DNA from: CAYQJS01 sp964417895
Lineage (GTDB): Bacteria; Chloroflexota; UBA6077; SHYK01
DNA: 55,688 nt
Assembly: GCA_964417895.1 (NCBI GenBank)
Contig: CAYQJS010000037.1
Location: forward strand, 1 to 55,688
Direction: 5' to 3'
How positions within the stretch are numbered: the stretch's first letter is position 1; every line of letters begins with the position of its first letter. A model generated the notes under the pieces. The model was not told the DNA's origin. It saw only the letters and a list, made by a program, of their open reading frames with translations, and ran no database searches. Shown here piece by piece: positions 23,931 through 31,635 of this stretch. The translations under genes and the position numbers were made by a program.

Positions 23931-23961
23931 GGCCGTCCTCTCCTGCTTGGAGAGGACGGCC
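23931..23961 (+). terminator. Hairpin 1 after cupredoxin gene
   Basis: A perfect 13-bp stem (GGCCGTCCTCTCC / GGAGAGGACGGCC) with a five-base loop begins 33 bases after the cupredoxin stop. There is no T-run, so it may act as an mRNA-stabilising or transcription-barrier element. Confidence 0.65.
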
Positions 23962-23982
23962 GAAGCCCGCGAAAGCGGTAGT

Positions 23983-24014
23983 CGAAGCCCCCGACAGAAA
24001 TGTCGGGGGCTTCG
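23983..24014. terminator. Hairpin 2, 14-bp stem with GAAA tetraloop
   Basis: CGAAGCCCCCGACA and TGTCGGGGGCTTCG are perfectly complementary around GAAA. It lies between two convergent transcription units (cupredoxin, plus; defence-like module, minus) and could serve both. 24015-24135 shows nothing else. Confidence 0.7.
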
Positions 24015-24135
24015 CATCTAGCCGTAGACCCGGCACCTGCTTTCGCCTCACCACCTGGGGCGGAGTATCCATCGACGACGCGGCACCAAGGCCCCCGGGC
24101 TCTTGGTATCTAGCCACGCGCGTGCCTATCGCTGA

Positions 24136-24816
24136 CTACGCACCGATCCGCCGCGCGGTATCACGGTGCTGGCACCAGGGGCACGCAGCGTTTCCTCCTG
24201 GCGGATAGGGCGCGTCGAGGACGTCCAGAACCTCTCCGAGAAAGCTTATAAAGGCCTCGTCGTCCCGGTGACATTCGATCCAGACGAGTTCGGTCTTGTA
24301 GGCAGGGATCCCTGCGTCGATATCCACCACAGCTACGGGCTCGACGCAGACCAAACCAAGCCGGGACACCGGTGTGAGCTTCAGCTTGCCTGGAGCGGCT
24401 TTCTCCAGAGCGTGTGCGTAGGCGTGGAGCTGCCTGCTGTACAGCGGTACGTGCTCGTCCTTGCTCGTGGAGGTCTTGAAGTCGATTACGCCGTAACCAC
24501 CTTCGTCGAAGGCGATCACTGAGTCGAACTTCCCGCGGATAAAGCACGTGGATTCGCGCCCGGGAACCGCAATGGGCAGGGATTCCACCCACCGTTCGTT
24601 AAACGCCACGCTTCCCTCGGGGAGCGCGCAAGAGATCGCCGACACGCTTTTGCCGGCAAAGTAACCCTTCAGCAATCCGTCGATCTGAATGAAGATCTTC
24701 GGCATGGGTGTTCTCGGCCGGTCGAAGCCTCGCGCCACCTTGAGATAGAAGCACCGAGCGCACTCTTCCCAGAGAAACGCGAAGTCAGAGGGGCTCAGCT
24801 TCCAGTTGTTGACCAT
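24136..24816 (-). CDS. Cas4/RecB-like PD-(D/E)XK nuclease with four cysteines; last gene of the module
   Basis: A 226-residue single-domain nuclease. Two N-terminal Cys (C19, C22 in WEECARCFYLK) and two C-terminal Cys (C212, C215 in ACPWCQHR) bracket the nuclease core, as in Fe-S-bearing Cas4 and AddB proteins. Catalytic residues: D98 in RGKFDSV, D112-F-K114 in VIDFKTS, and Q129 with Y133 in the RQLHAYAH helix. ATG 24816 is chosen because AAAGGAGC sits nine bases upstream and the Cys motif follows closely; the frame is open to 25002 but those residues are not family-like. Unlike the other four genes it is separated by a 218-base leader with its own promoter-like element. Expected activity: 5'-3' exonuclease or end-processing on DNA. 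Confidence 0.82.
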   Translation of the reverse strand: MVNNWKLSPSDFAFLWEECARCFYLKVARGFDRPRTPMPKIFIQIDGLLKGYFAGKSVSAISCALPEGSVAFNERWVESLPIAVPGRESTCFIRGKFDSVIAFDEGGYGVIDFKTSTSKDEHVPLYSRQLHAYAHALEKAAPGKLKLTPVSRLGLVCVEPVAVVDIDAGIPAYKTELVWIECHRDDEAFISFLGEVLDVLDAPYPPGGNAACPWCQHRDTARRIGA

Positions 24817-25002
24817 CGCTTCTTGCTCCTTTTCTTCTTCGATCAGACTGGTGCAGGGAGCAAGTGCGTGGTAGGCTCTAGGTGCACTGGGTCCCAATCC
24901 GTGCACCAGCCGCCTCCAGGCACTTGCTTGCTTGGGGGCGGTTGTTCTCTGGTGGAGGACGCGGCCAATAATTCCTGTAGTTCTGCTCGTGCATGGTTCC
25001 AT
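24817..25002 (-). promoter_or_regulatory. Long leader of the Cas4-like gene with crossing inverted repeats
   Basis: If transcription starts just after the GATAAT at 25003-25008, the mRNA has a leader of about 180 bases. CTGGTGCA (24848-24855) can pair with TGCACCAG (24902-24909), and GCAAGTGC (24860-24867) with GCACTTGC (24920-24927). The arms interleave, so they form alternatives or a pseudoknot. Confidence 0.45.
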
Positions 25003-25052
25003 ATTATCGTATCTAAGGCGGCCGTCCCAATCCCTATTTCTTCACAATTGAC
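25003..25052 (-). promoter_or_regulatory. Module promoter/operator element B
   Basis: Minus-strand order: GTCAA, 10 bases, ATAGGGATT, 5 bases, GGCCGCC, 8 bases, GATAAT. The same words with the same 5- and 8-base spacings occur before the first gene of the module (30349-30397). The element overlaps the stop codon of the sigma-like gene and would drive the Cas4-like gene. Confidence 0.65.
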
Positions 25053-27082
25053 TGTATTAGTAAAGGACCGCCAGCCGATTGTACCCGAACGGCTTCCACG
25101 TCAAATAGCACGCGCGCAAGGCCAATTAACTCCCCGTCACCGCGGCGTTGGAGACGACTGATGACCATGCTGCGCGCCGCGGTGTCCTGGAATCCGAGAG
25201 CGCGTCCCAACCTCTCTAGGACATCGCCCGTTGGCAGGAGTTCGGTCTTGGGCACGCCGATTGCCACACCGATTCTCCCTTGAACAGCACCGAGACTCGT
25301 CAGGTCCTCACTGCTTGTCGGTCTCGTCAGGAGAGCCGCAAACTTTTGACTCTCAGGATCCCACTCCAGAAATAGGAAGTCTCCCAGGGCTGCGCCTAGG
25401 CGTTCGAGAACGATCGAGACGCTTCCGATGCAAGGAAGGTGTGCTGGCCACGTAAACCGGATTTGGCCCAGAGGCGCCCCGTCCGAAGAATCGACCGTGG
25501 CTAGCGAGATGTCGCCCTTAGGTTCGAGTTCAAGATAGCGGGCGAAGGCTCGCGGGATCCCAGTTCCGGAACCGCGTCTCCGGTCCTCGTTTACAGGCAG
25601 GCGTAAGGCCCAGCCCCGATCTAGCATGAAGCAATTGGAGGTTTCTTCCAGAGAGGCCGCGGGATCCACCGGGGCAGCTTCGCTTGCCCCCCTCGAGCGG
25701 TACAGGCCTGGTCCAATGCGAACGAAGTGAGGAGATTCCAGGTACGCGCGGACCGACATCGGGGAAACAGAGTACCGCGAGAGCACTTCGCCGGTGATCT
25801 GCTGGACAGAAGCCACCCCCCCGTTGGACCGTATCACTTTTTTCATCGCTGCTACGATGCCCTGATACGGCGTTGCCCCCCATTCGGCCAGACCATATCT
25901 GTCCACATCGACCCGGACGAACTGTGAAGAGTTAGAGAGAGCGTTCGCCACGGTCCCGGGTGTGCGCTCGACCACCTTGGCTATCTGGGCCTTGGACATG
26001 GGCTCGCCGCTGGCACGGAGCACCTGTCGAGCTCGTCCTGGCGCGTCCGAGGGCCAAGGACAAACGAAGCCATTTATGATGCGAAGCCCTGGTGTCGCGG
26101 CCAGAAAACGGCTCCTGCTTCGCTCCAGCACACCCCTGTCTTCTAGAAAAGCGTCCAGGCCGGCGGGCGTCACCAGATCCGGCTGGGTCCGAGCGACGAG
26201 TAGTTGTGTCGCCCTGAAAATATCGTGGCCATTCCGGAGCAGCCAGTCCCGCTGAATCCTGTATCTGCCACTTAAGAAGAGAAGAATCAGCCCGAGTTGC
26301 TGCGGGTCGATTCCGTCTCTAACGCGCGCCACGGTCGACGTCACACTTCCCCGGTCGAGGCCAATCGACGGCGAATGCAAATCATCTAACGGAAAGGCTG
26401 TACCAATTTGCAGTGAGAGTTCTTCGGCCGCCAGTCCCAGTGGTCCCCAGCTTAGCCAGCGAACTAATGCGTGCGACCTAGGCGAAGTGCTGGCCTCAAT
26501 CTGTTGGACTCGCGCTCTTGAAATACTGTAGCGATCGGCCAAAACCTGTAGTGTGGGCACTTGCTCCACTGTAAGAGTCCGCGCCCACCAAATGTCGAGA
26601 TCGCGGTCTACCTTAGGAAGCAGCTCAGTACGAGCGTACGCGAGAAGGCTCTTCGGCTGGGCTAACAGAGTTTGCTTCGGCTGGCAGGCGGTGGCGACAC
26701 GTGCTATCAGCTCAGCTATGATCGATACGGCTGAGTCGTCGCCCAACTCTGTCGCAAGGGCTGACGGCGAGAGGCTGGCAACCTCCGCGTTGGAAAGCCG
26801 CGATGCCGCGAGATTTTGGCTCAGGGGGTGCGAAACCGAACTATCGATATCGATGAGACTTTTGGGGAGCAGTTCGCCAAGTGGACGGGCCGCCAGATCC
26901 CTTCGATCCAGGAAAATCGCAGAGATCCTTCGCCCGAACCGCCGCCACCCGTCCAAGGTCAACATGGGCCCCCGGTTGACAGAGTCTCCCAGCTCGAACT
27001 CCTCCACGGCTCGACCGACCTGGGCTGAGTCGAACCGATTCAGAACAGGGAGGCACTCGGCTAGCCAGCTGGGGCTAGTCAC
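25034..27082 (-). CDS. Large protein with sigma-region-4-like HTH and winged-helix repeats
   Basis: With a GTG start at 27082 (GTGA overlap with the nuclease stop, AAAGAGGG upstream) the product has 682 residues; an ATG at 27151 would overlap more. Residues 176-197 (VPTLQVLADRYSISRARVQQIE) match the helix-turn-helix of sigma-70 region 4. Later come two winged-helix-like units: PMSKAQIAKVVERTPGTVAN with a YGLAEWG wing, and GGVASVQQITGEVLS with a GPGLYRSRG wing, similar to HARE-HTH modules. The C-terminal 200 residues are of unknown fold. No sigma region 2 is visible, so it is not a normal sigma factor. It probably binds DNA, as regulator of the module or as its target-recognition component. 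Confidence 0.7.
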   Translation of the reverse strand: MTSPSWLAECLPVLNRFDSAQVGRAVEEFELGDSVNRGPMLTLDGWRRFGRRISAIFLDRRDLAARPLGELLPKSLIDIDSSVSHPLSQNLAASRLSNAEVASLSPSALATELGDDSAVSIIAELIARVATACQPKQTLLAQPKSLLAYARTELLPKVDRDLDIWWARTLTVEQVPTLQVLADRYSISRARVQQIEASTSPRSHALVRWLSWGPLGLAAEELSLQIGTAFPLDDLHSPSIGLDRGSVTSTVARVRDGIDPQQLGLILLFLSGRYRIQRDWLLRNGHDIFRATQLLVARTQPDLVTPAGLDAFLEDRGVLERSRSRFLAATPGLRIINGFVCPWPSDAPGRARQVLRASGEPMSKAQIAKVVERTPGTVANALSNSSQFVRVDVDRYGLAEWGATPYQGIVAAMKKVIRSNGGVASVQQITGEVLSRYSVSPMSVRAYLESPHFVRIGPGLYRSRGASEAAPVDPAASLEETSNCFMLDRGWALRLPVNEDRRRGSGTGIPRAFARYLELEPKGDISLATVDSSDGAPLGQIRFTWPAHLPCIGSVSIVLERLGAALGDFLFLEWDPESQKFAALLTRPTSSEDLTSLGAVQGRIGVAIGVPKTELLPTGDVLERLGRALGFQDTAARSMVISRLQRRGDGELIGLARVLFDVEAVRVQSAGGPLLIQSIVKK

Positions 27083-27852
27083 ACTGCCCTCTTTAGCTGG
27101 GGGAGATGAGCGAGCCTGCTCACTATTACCTTCGCACGATGTTCCGCCCATCCGGGCTCCCGCTCGTCCATGTAGTCAGTCGCGCGGTTACTCATCTGCC
27201 GCTGGAGGAAAGTCAGATCGTCGGCGAACGCCGATTCGAACCGACGGATGCCAAGCAGCAGCTGCCTGCCCCTCGGCCTCCACAGCTCCTCCATGGAGCA
27301 GCAGGCCCGTCGGAAAAGGCGATCCGCCTCCTCCATTTCCATGTCTGAAAACAAGTCGTTCGCCACCGGCCGACCAATCAGCGCCAGAAGAACAGGCAAA
27401 GGCATCAAATCTGGGGACACGCACACAATGGCGCGCTGCGCACAGTACGCCGCGACCCCCGATCGCACCGGAGAGCGCGATACAAGGAGGCGATAGTGAG
27501 GGCCACGCCGGTTACGCAGGAGCCGGTCAACGTAAAGGTCGAAAGTCTTTCCGTCGAATATGAGAACATCGTTTTTCCCGGGGCCCATAAGCAGACTCTT
27601 TGCCTCCACCATCGCCATCCAGGTCGTGTGTTGCAGGCTGGCGTCAACCTCATGCCCCAAACCGGAAGCTCCTCGGCGACCGAACATAGTCGGCAGCCCA
27701 GAACCCTGGATGTAGACGCTGCCCCGTATTCGACGGGCGATCTGCCCGATCAACTCTTGGAAAGCGTGACCGCCCTCATCCTCGAGGCCTGCCCGAAGGA
27801 CAAGAAACGTATCTCGCGCGAAATCAGCCAGATGCTCCGGCGGAGAAGCCAT
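27079..27852 (-). CDS. PD-(D/E)XK restriction-endonuclease-like protein
   Basis: 257 residues. The N-terminal half has the restriction-endonuclease-fold signature: Glu33 in GHAFQELIGQ, Asp70 in GLGHEVDASL and E83-A-K85 in MVEAKS, spaced as in Mrr/TnsA-type nucleases, then DVLIFDGKTFDLYV as a following strand-helix. The C-terminal half is helical and ends in a basic stretch. It begins two bases after the ATPase stop and overlaps the next gene by four bases (GTGA), so it is tightly coupled in the module. Likely role: the DNA-cutting effector. The exact restriction family is not assigned. Confidence 0.75.
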   Translation of the reverse strand: MASPPEHLADFARDTFLVLRAGLEDEGGHAFQELIGQIARRIRGSVYIQGSGLPTMFGRRGASGLGHEVDASLQHTTWMAMVEAKSLLMGPGKNDVLIFDGKTFDLYVDRLLRNRRGPHYRLLVSRSPVRSGVAAYCAQRAIVCVSPDLMPLPVLLALIGRPVANDLFSDMEMEEADRLFRRACCSMEELWRPRGRQLLLGIRRFESAFADDLTFLQRQMSNRATDYMDEREPGWAEHRAKVIVSRLAHLPQLKRAV

Positions 27853-27854
27853 AT

Positions 27855-29162
27855 CTAGAGCCTACCTAGGACCTCATCACCGGCTCTCTCGCCGCGCAGC
27901 GCTGCGTCGGTGGCATAGGCTGCCCCGGGAGTCTCGCCCTCGATCTCGGGAGCGGTTACATCTTCAATAAACGCAGCGTCTAGGGGCGGCGCTGCTCCAG
28001 AGTCCGCGGCATAAGCCAGAACATTCTGACAGTCGAGCAGGAACTTCGAGATGCGGCCGGAATTTCGGACTCGCATCACCGAGATAGCGTCTGCTGTGAA
28101 AGGCCAGAGAGGATCTTCGTGGGTGTCGCTAGTCCTGGCCGTCTTGAGGTACCCCTCAGCGAGCGTTCGCGCAGCGGCATCATCCCTCAGCCCACGTAGA
28201 ATGAGAATCTTAGAGAGATTCGTCTTTAACTCAGGCTCAAAACTCGGCAAGCGGCTATCTACCCAGGCCTGCACAATGGCGTCCTCTGCGCGGCGGTGAA
28301 GGGTCAAAACGAAGCTGCCCATCTTGCCTATGACGGGGTCTTCGATCAACGTGTCGCGAAACCGCTCGACCTCTTGAAATCGCTTCTTCTTGGTAGTGAC
28401 GTAGGGGTTCGCGAGGTCTTCGATCTGGTCTAGGAATGTGAATACGCGCACGAGACCGGCCGCTGCCGCCAGGCAGAGAAAAGCTTGGAAATAGGCATGA
28501 CCAGAACGCTGCCTTGTCGTCGGACTAATCCTGGCCAAAGAGTTCGCCAGCGAAACGGAGTCCTCGGCGTCCACCAGCAAGTCGAGAAAATCCGCACGGA
28601 GTTCGCTCAAGCCCCGTGCAAATCGCTGGTGCGCTTTCTCCAGAACGTCGGGGAGTTGCTGTTGCCCATTTGGACCCTTCGCCCCCGCTTTTCTCAGAGC
28701 TCGGTCGCGAAGCTGCCAAAGCAGACTCGGCGTGGGCCTCCTACCCGGCCCGGGCGTGGCCGCCCAACGGACAGCCTCGAACAGGCCGGCGTAGAGCCCG
28801 TTGGTTTCCTTCGAATTGAAAATCACGTAAGTCGCACAGATTGGATGGCTCGACGCTTCGGCCTTCGTAGCCCCCGCGGCTTGCAGGGTTTCAGATCCCC
28901 AATCGGCATTTATCTCGCGGGCCATCCTCTTCATGGTGGCCGTCTTGCCGTAGCCGGTATCAGCTCCAAAAGCGCCGAGCGACCAGAGAAAGCTCATCGA
29001 ACGAGATTCGGTTACTGCGCCCGCAATTAGCCGCGTGCGGAAGGCTTGAAGCTCCTCGCCAACAACCTCATCGACAAAGAGGTCCGTCTCATCGTTTCGG
29101 GCGTAGGCTTCTGAGGGAAACGGGTTATGAGCGAGATCAAGCTTTACGTACTTGTTAAACAT
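27855..29162 (-). CDS. P-loop ATPase, STAND/ORC-like
   Basis: 435 residues from ATG 29162, which has AAGGAGG nine bases upstream and overlaps the preceding gene by eight bases. Walker A is GADTGYGKT (66-74). Walker B is VRVFTFLDQIEDL (238-250), with the Asp-Gln-x-Glu form typical of STAND and related AAA+ signalling ATPases. A sensor-1-like strand GSFVLTLHRR lies at 282-291. The remaining 140 residues are helical with a possible winged-helix end. The middle contains a long insert (about 135-235). It probably couples recognition of foreign DNA or infection to the nucleases encoded next to it. It resembles ORC/Cdc6- or TnsC-like loaders only in general layout. Confidence 0.75.
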   Translation of the reverse strand: MFNKYVKLDLAHNPFPSEAYARNDETDLFVDEVVGEELQAFRTRLIAGAVTESRSMSFLWSLGAFGADTGYGKTATMKRMAREINADWGSETLQAAGATKAEASSHPICATYVIFNSKETNGLYAGLFEAVRWAATPGPGRRPTPSLLWQLRDRALRKAGAKGPNGQQQLPDVLEKAHQRFARGLSELRADFLDLLVDAEDSVSLANSLARISPTTRQRSGHAYFQAFLCLAAAAGLVRVFTFLDQIEDLANPYVTTKKKRFQEVERFRDTLIEDPVIGKMGSFVLTLHRRAEDAIVQAWVDSRLPSFEPELKTNLSKILILRGLRDDAAARTLAEGYLKTARTSDTHEDPLWPFTADAISVMRVRNSGRISKFLLDCQNVLAYAADSGAAPPLDAAFIEDVTAPEIEGETPGAAYATDAALRGERAGDEVLGRL

Positions 29163-30342
29163 CTTCTTCATCCTCCTTGGGTTCGCGCATGAAAGTAACA
29201 ACTGTGTACCGACGGTCGCCGATGCGGAGCCCCCGTGGCTCGGAGGGCGGTTGCCTCCACTGGGCGCCACTGGCTGGCTGCAGCAGATAAGGGTTAGGGA
29301 GTTGGCCTGAGATCATGGCCGCAACAACTCGGTCAACCAGGTCGTTGCTAACTCCAGCGTCGAAGGCGGCAGTCCCGCGCAGTCTGTAGAAATCAACCAA
29401 GCGAGTTCCACTTCGAAGGAGGCGCTTGTACGCTCGGGCCACAGATTGAACAACCGCGGGGGCCGATTCTGGCAATGCTTGCCTGTGAAAGATTACGCCA
29501 GATGAGCCTGGTTCAACGCTCGATGCTGACCAGTGCAGCAGCCCACCCGGTACATCGGCGACATAGCGCGAGCTCCCAGTGAGGAACAGTTGCCGGCCCC
29601 ACTCGTGCAAAGTCCCCAGGGTTGTGGGATCGGCCAAAAGACCCTCGCGCTTTGAGACGATCGCGACGATTCCATCCAGGACAGCATCCAGGAGCTCTTT
29701 CCGTTTCGACCACGGCCGTGCGCTTGGAAAGCGCCTGTGCACGAAGTCTTTCAATTCGTCGGCAAGTTCATCGGGATCGTACGACTGTGAAGCCGGGCTG
29801 CTGAGAAGGCGATCGGACACCTCCGACGCGAGGGGCTTCCACTCCTGCCCGGCGTGGAAGCGCTCAAGGTCCGTTTCCCCGAACTCGGGGTAAAAGAGAG
29901 CGCCGGCCTCGAGGCGTTCCAGATACCGCCGGAAGTACTCGTGGGCCCTGTACAGCTCAGCACCGAGTGTGTCTCTCTGAGCGCCGACACTCGGTTTGGC
30001 CAACAACTCTCTTCCTTTGCCAGTCAATCTGTATTTCTTATCCGCGTGCTGAGGAAGCGCTTCCTTACGGGACGGGAGAGGCTGCAGATCAATCAACTCG
30101 CAGCCCATCAAGCCTTCCAGCGCATCCCGCGTGGTTGCCCACAGGACGGACGGGTCGGTTCGGTAGACCGGCAAGCGGCGACCCGAAAAACGTGCGAGGT
30201 CGTTCGAGACCGTTAGGAGCCGGAGCCTAAGCTCGTCAAAGTTGAGCCCCGCTCGGACGCCGTCAAGGACGGCATCGAAATAGCCGAGGTGGACGACCCT
30301 CGGCACGTTGTCGCGGATGTCAGCCTGCTCCTGGGTGCTCAT
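29155..30342 (-). CDS. First gene of the module: winged-helix-containing protein of unknown family
   Basis: 395 residues, mostly helical. Residues about 70-115 fit a winged helix (ATTRDALEGLMGCELIDL, then KKYRLTGKGRELLAK as the final helix/wing), a common feature of DNA-binding or nucleoprotein-assembly subunits. The C-terminal 40 residues contain the strand RRYTVVTFMREP and an acidic end. ATG 30342 lies only seven bases after a TATTAT box, so the transcript may be leaderless. It overlaps the ATPase gene by eight bases. I do not recognise the family. The context implies that it is a sensor or adaptor subunit acting with the ATPase. Confidence 0.65.
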   Translation of the reverse strand: MSTQEQADIRDNVPRVVHLGYFDAVLDGVRAGLNFDELRLRLLTVSNDLARFSGRRLPVYRTDPSVLWATTRDALEGLMGCELIDLQPLPSRKEALPQHADKKYRLTGKGRELLAKPSVGAQRDTLGAELYRAHEYFRRYLERLEAGALFYPEFGETDLERFHAGQEWKPLASEVSDRLLSSPASQSYDPDELADELKDFVHRRFPSARPWSKRKELLDAVLDGIVAIVSKREGLLADPTTLGTLHEWGRQLFLTGSSRYVADVPGGLLHWSASSVEPGSSGVIFHRQALPESAPAVVQSVARAYKRLLRSGTRLVDFYRLRGTAAFDAGVSNDLVDRVVAAMISGQLPNPYLLQPASGAQWRQPPSEPRGLRIGDRRYTVVTFMREPKEDEEDV

Positions 30343-30348
30343 GTGCTA

Positions 30349-30397
30349 ATAATACAAGCGTGGGCGGCCATAATAATCCCTATCTTTCCACGTTGAC
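30349..30397 (-). promoter_or_regulatory. Module promoter/operator element A
   Basis: Minus-strand order: GTCAA, 9 bases, ATAGGGATT, 5 bases, GGCCGCC, 8 bases, TATTAT. The TATTAT is positioned as a -10 box with transcription starting at or next to the ATG of the first gene. Element B (25003-25052) repeats this layout. Confidence 0.7.
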
Positions 30398-30759
30398 AGC
30401 CATTTGTTTAGCGCGCTACGCCGTATCCACGCCCCCGCAACCGCTTCGTGCGCACGCTCGGACGCCGCCGCCTGCCACTCAATTCGCCACGCGAATCCGC
30501 TGCGTTGCCCAACCTGACCCCCCATTAACCTCCGGCTCCAACAACGACCCCATCACCGAAGCCTATAACGAGACCTACGAGATCAGCGACAAATTTCAAC
30601 CCTGCACGCGCTCACCTTGTCCGGCTGATCAACGCCTTCGTACGTCAACGTTTGGTCCCTTCAGCATCGGTCGCGAATTGTCGCTCAGAAATTGTCTTGG
30701 CAGCGGGGAGTGCTGGCGGTAGCGGGCGCTCGCCCGGTGCGTGAACTGTTGGAGGGTGT
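30398..30759. other. Gap with no supported gene
   Basis: A 120-residue open frame (30360-30722, plus) runs through here but has no start signal, overlaps promoter element A and shows no family motif. I see no tRNA or attachment site. It is the right flank of the module. Confidence 0.4.
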
Positions 30760-30900
30760 ATGGATGCGCGTGGCTTCGCCACGATCATTGGAACACGGTG
30801 GGCGATCACCGCGATGGCCGTCGCGATTGCTGCCGGGGGTTGCGCTCCTCCAGCCGCGCCGCCACCCGGGCAGCAGGCCCAGTCCCAGGGGGCCGCCCGT
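30760..30900 (+). pseudogene. N-terminal fragment of a lipoprotein (solute-binding protein type)
   Basis: ATG 30760 opens a signal peptide with lipobox AGGC followed by a Pro/Gln/Ala-rich linker (APPAAPPPGQQ), just like the starts of the family-5 solute-binding proteins at 35, 48.7 and 52 kb. After about 48 residues the frame runs into sequence that is antisense to a different fragment, so no mature domain follows. Confidence 0.55.
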
Positions 30901-31050
30901 CGCATTCAGCACACCCTCCCCATCCACGTTGAGAGCGTCGCGCAAGGTGAGATGCACCGTGTCGGTCAGAACGTTCGTGAGCATGACCTGGCGGTCTCTG
31001 ATGATTCGCCAGGTAATGCGGTCGATCTTGGCCCGCCCGAGGAAGTAGCT
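30900..31050 (-). pseudogene. Inverted internal fragment of a family-5 solute-binding protein
   Basis: The minus strand encodes YFLGRAKIDRITWRIIRD, then QVMLTNVLTDTVHLTLRDAL, which aligns with the middle of dipeptide-type binding proteins (compare YFVMGKSPIDVLRLIFVAD and AARMLAGAVDVF in the 52-kb copy). It is fused on both sides to unrelated sequence. Confidence 0.5.
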
Positions 31051-31600
31051 GCCTACTGGGGCACGCGGATCGCGGCGGCCGATCAGCGGGTGCGGGCCAT
31101 CGCCGCGAACGGTGGTCTGTACGCGGCGCGAAAGCCGATCTTCGAGCTGGTGTCCCCGCGGTTCAAGTGGCACGTCATGTACATGATGGGGATGGACGAC
31201 GAAGCTGAGTTCAGCCGCGCTGTGAGCGAGCTGAGCCCGCTTGGGCTTGGAACCGTCGATCGGGTGCCCCACCCTTATGGGGATGAACGAATACGACGAG
31301 TTCATCGACCTGGAAGACGCCTTCGAGCACTTCGAATCGCTGGCCGGCCTACGGGAGTTCTGGCTCGTGGAGGATGAGGGCCACCGGGCGGCACACCCGG
31401 CAGCCTTCGCCGGCGGCAATCAGGTCCACTCGATGCTGGACTGGCTCCGCGACGTGCTAAACAAGGGCCTCCCGGCCGACCACATGAAGGTGCTGCGGTT
31501 GGGGCGGAACGCCGGCCCGTATGGGCCCGCCGCCTCGTATCCCTTCGGGGACAAATTCTGGTATCAGAGTGGGTCGGTTCCTATGGATGTCGGGATTACG
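31050..31600 (+). pseudogene. Alpha/beta hydrolase (esterase) C-terminal part, frameshifted
   Basis: One frame reads TRIAAADQRVRAIAANGGLY, then KWHVMYMMGMDDEAEFSRAV and SELSPLGL; after a one-base shift in the C-run near 31266 the next frame continues PTLMGMNEYDEFIDLEDAFE and FWLVEDEGHR, the His of the catalytic triad. The nucleophile region upstream is lost. The shift would be repaired by removing one C. Confidence 0.7.
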
Positions 31601-31635
31601 GTCACCCGCCCCACGTTCAGAAGTGACCCACTACA

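Noticed and set aside
24136..30397. Transposon interpretation of the ATPase/endonuclease module (TnsA/TnsC-like)
   Set aside because: No DDE or tyrosine transposase/recombinase gene and no terminal inverted repeats or target duplication were found at either edge.
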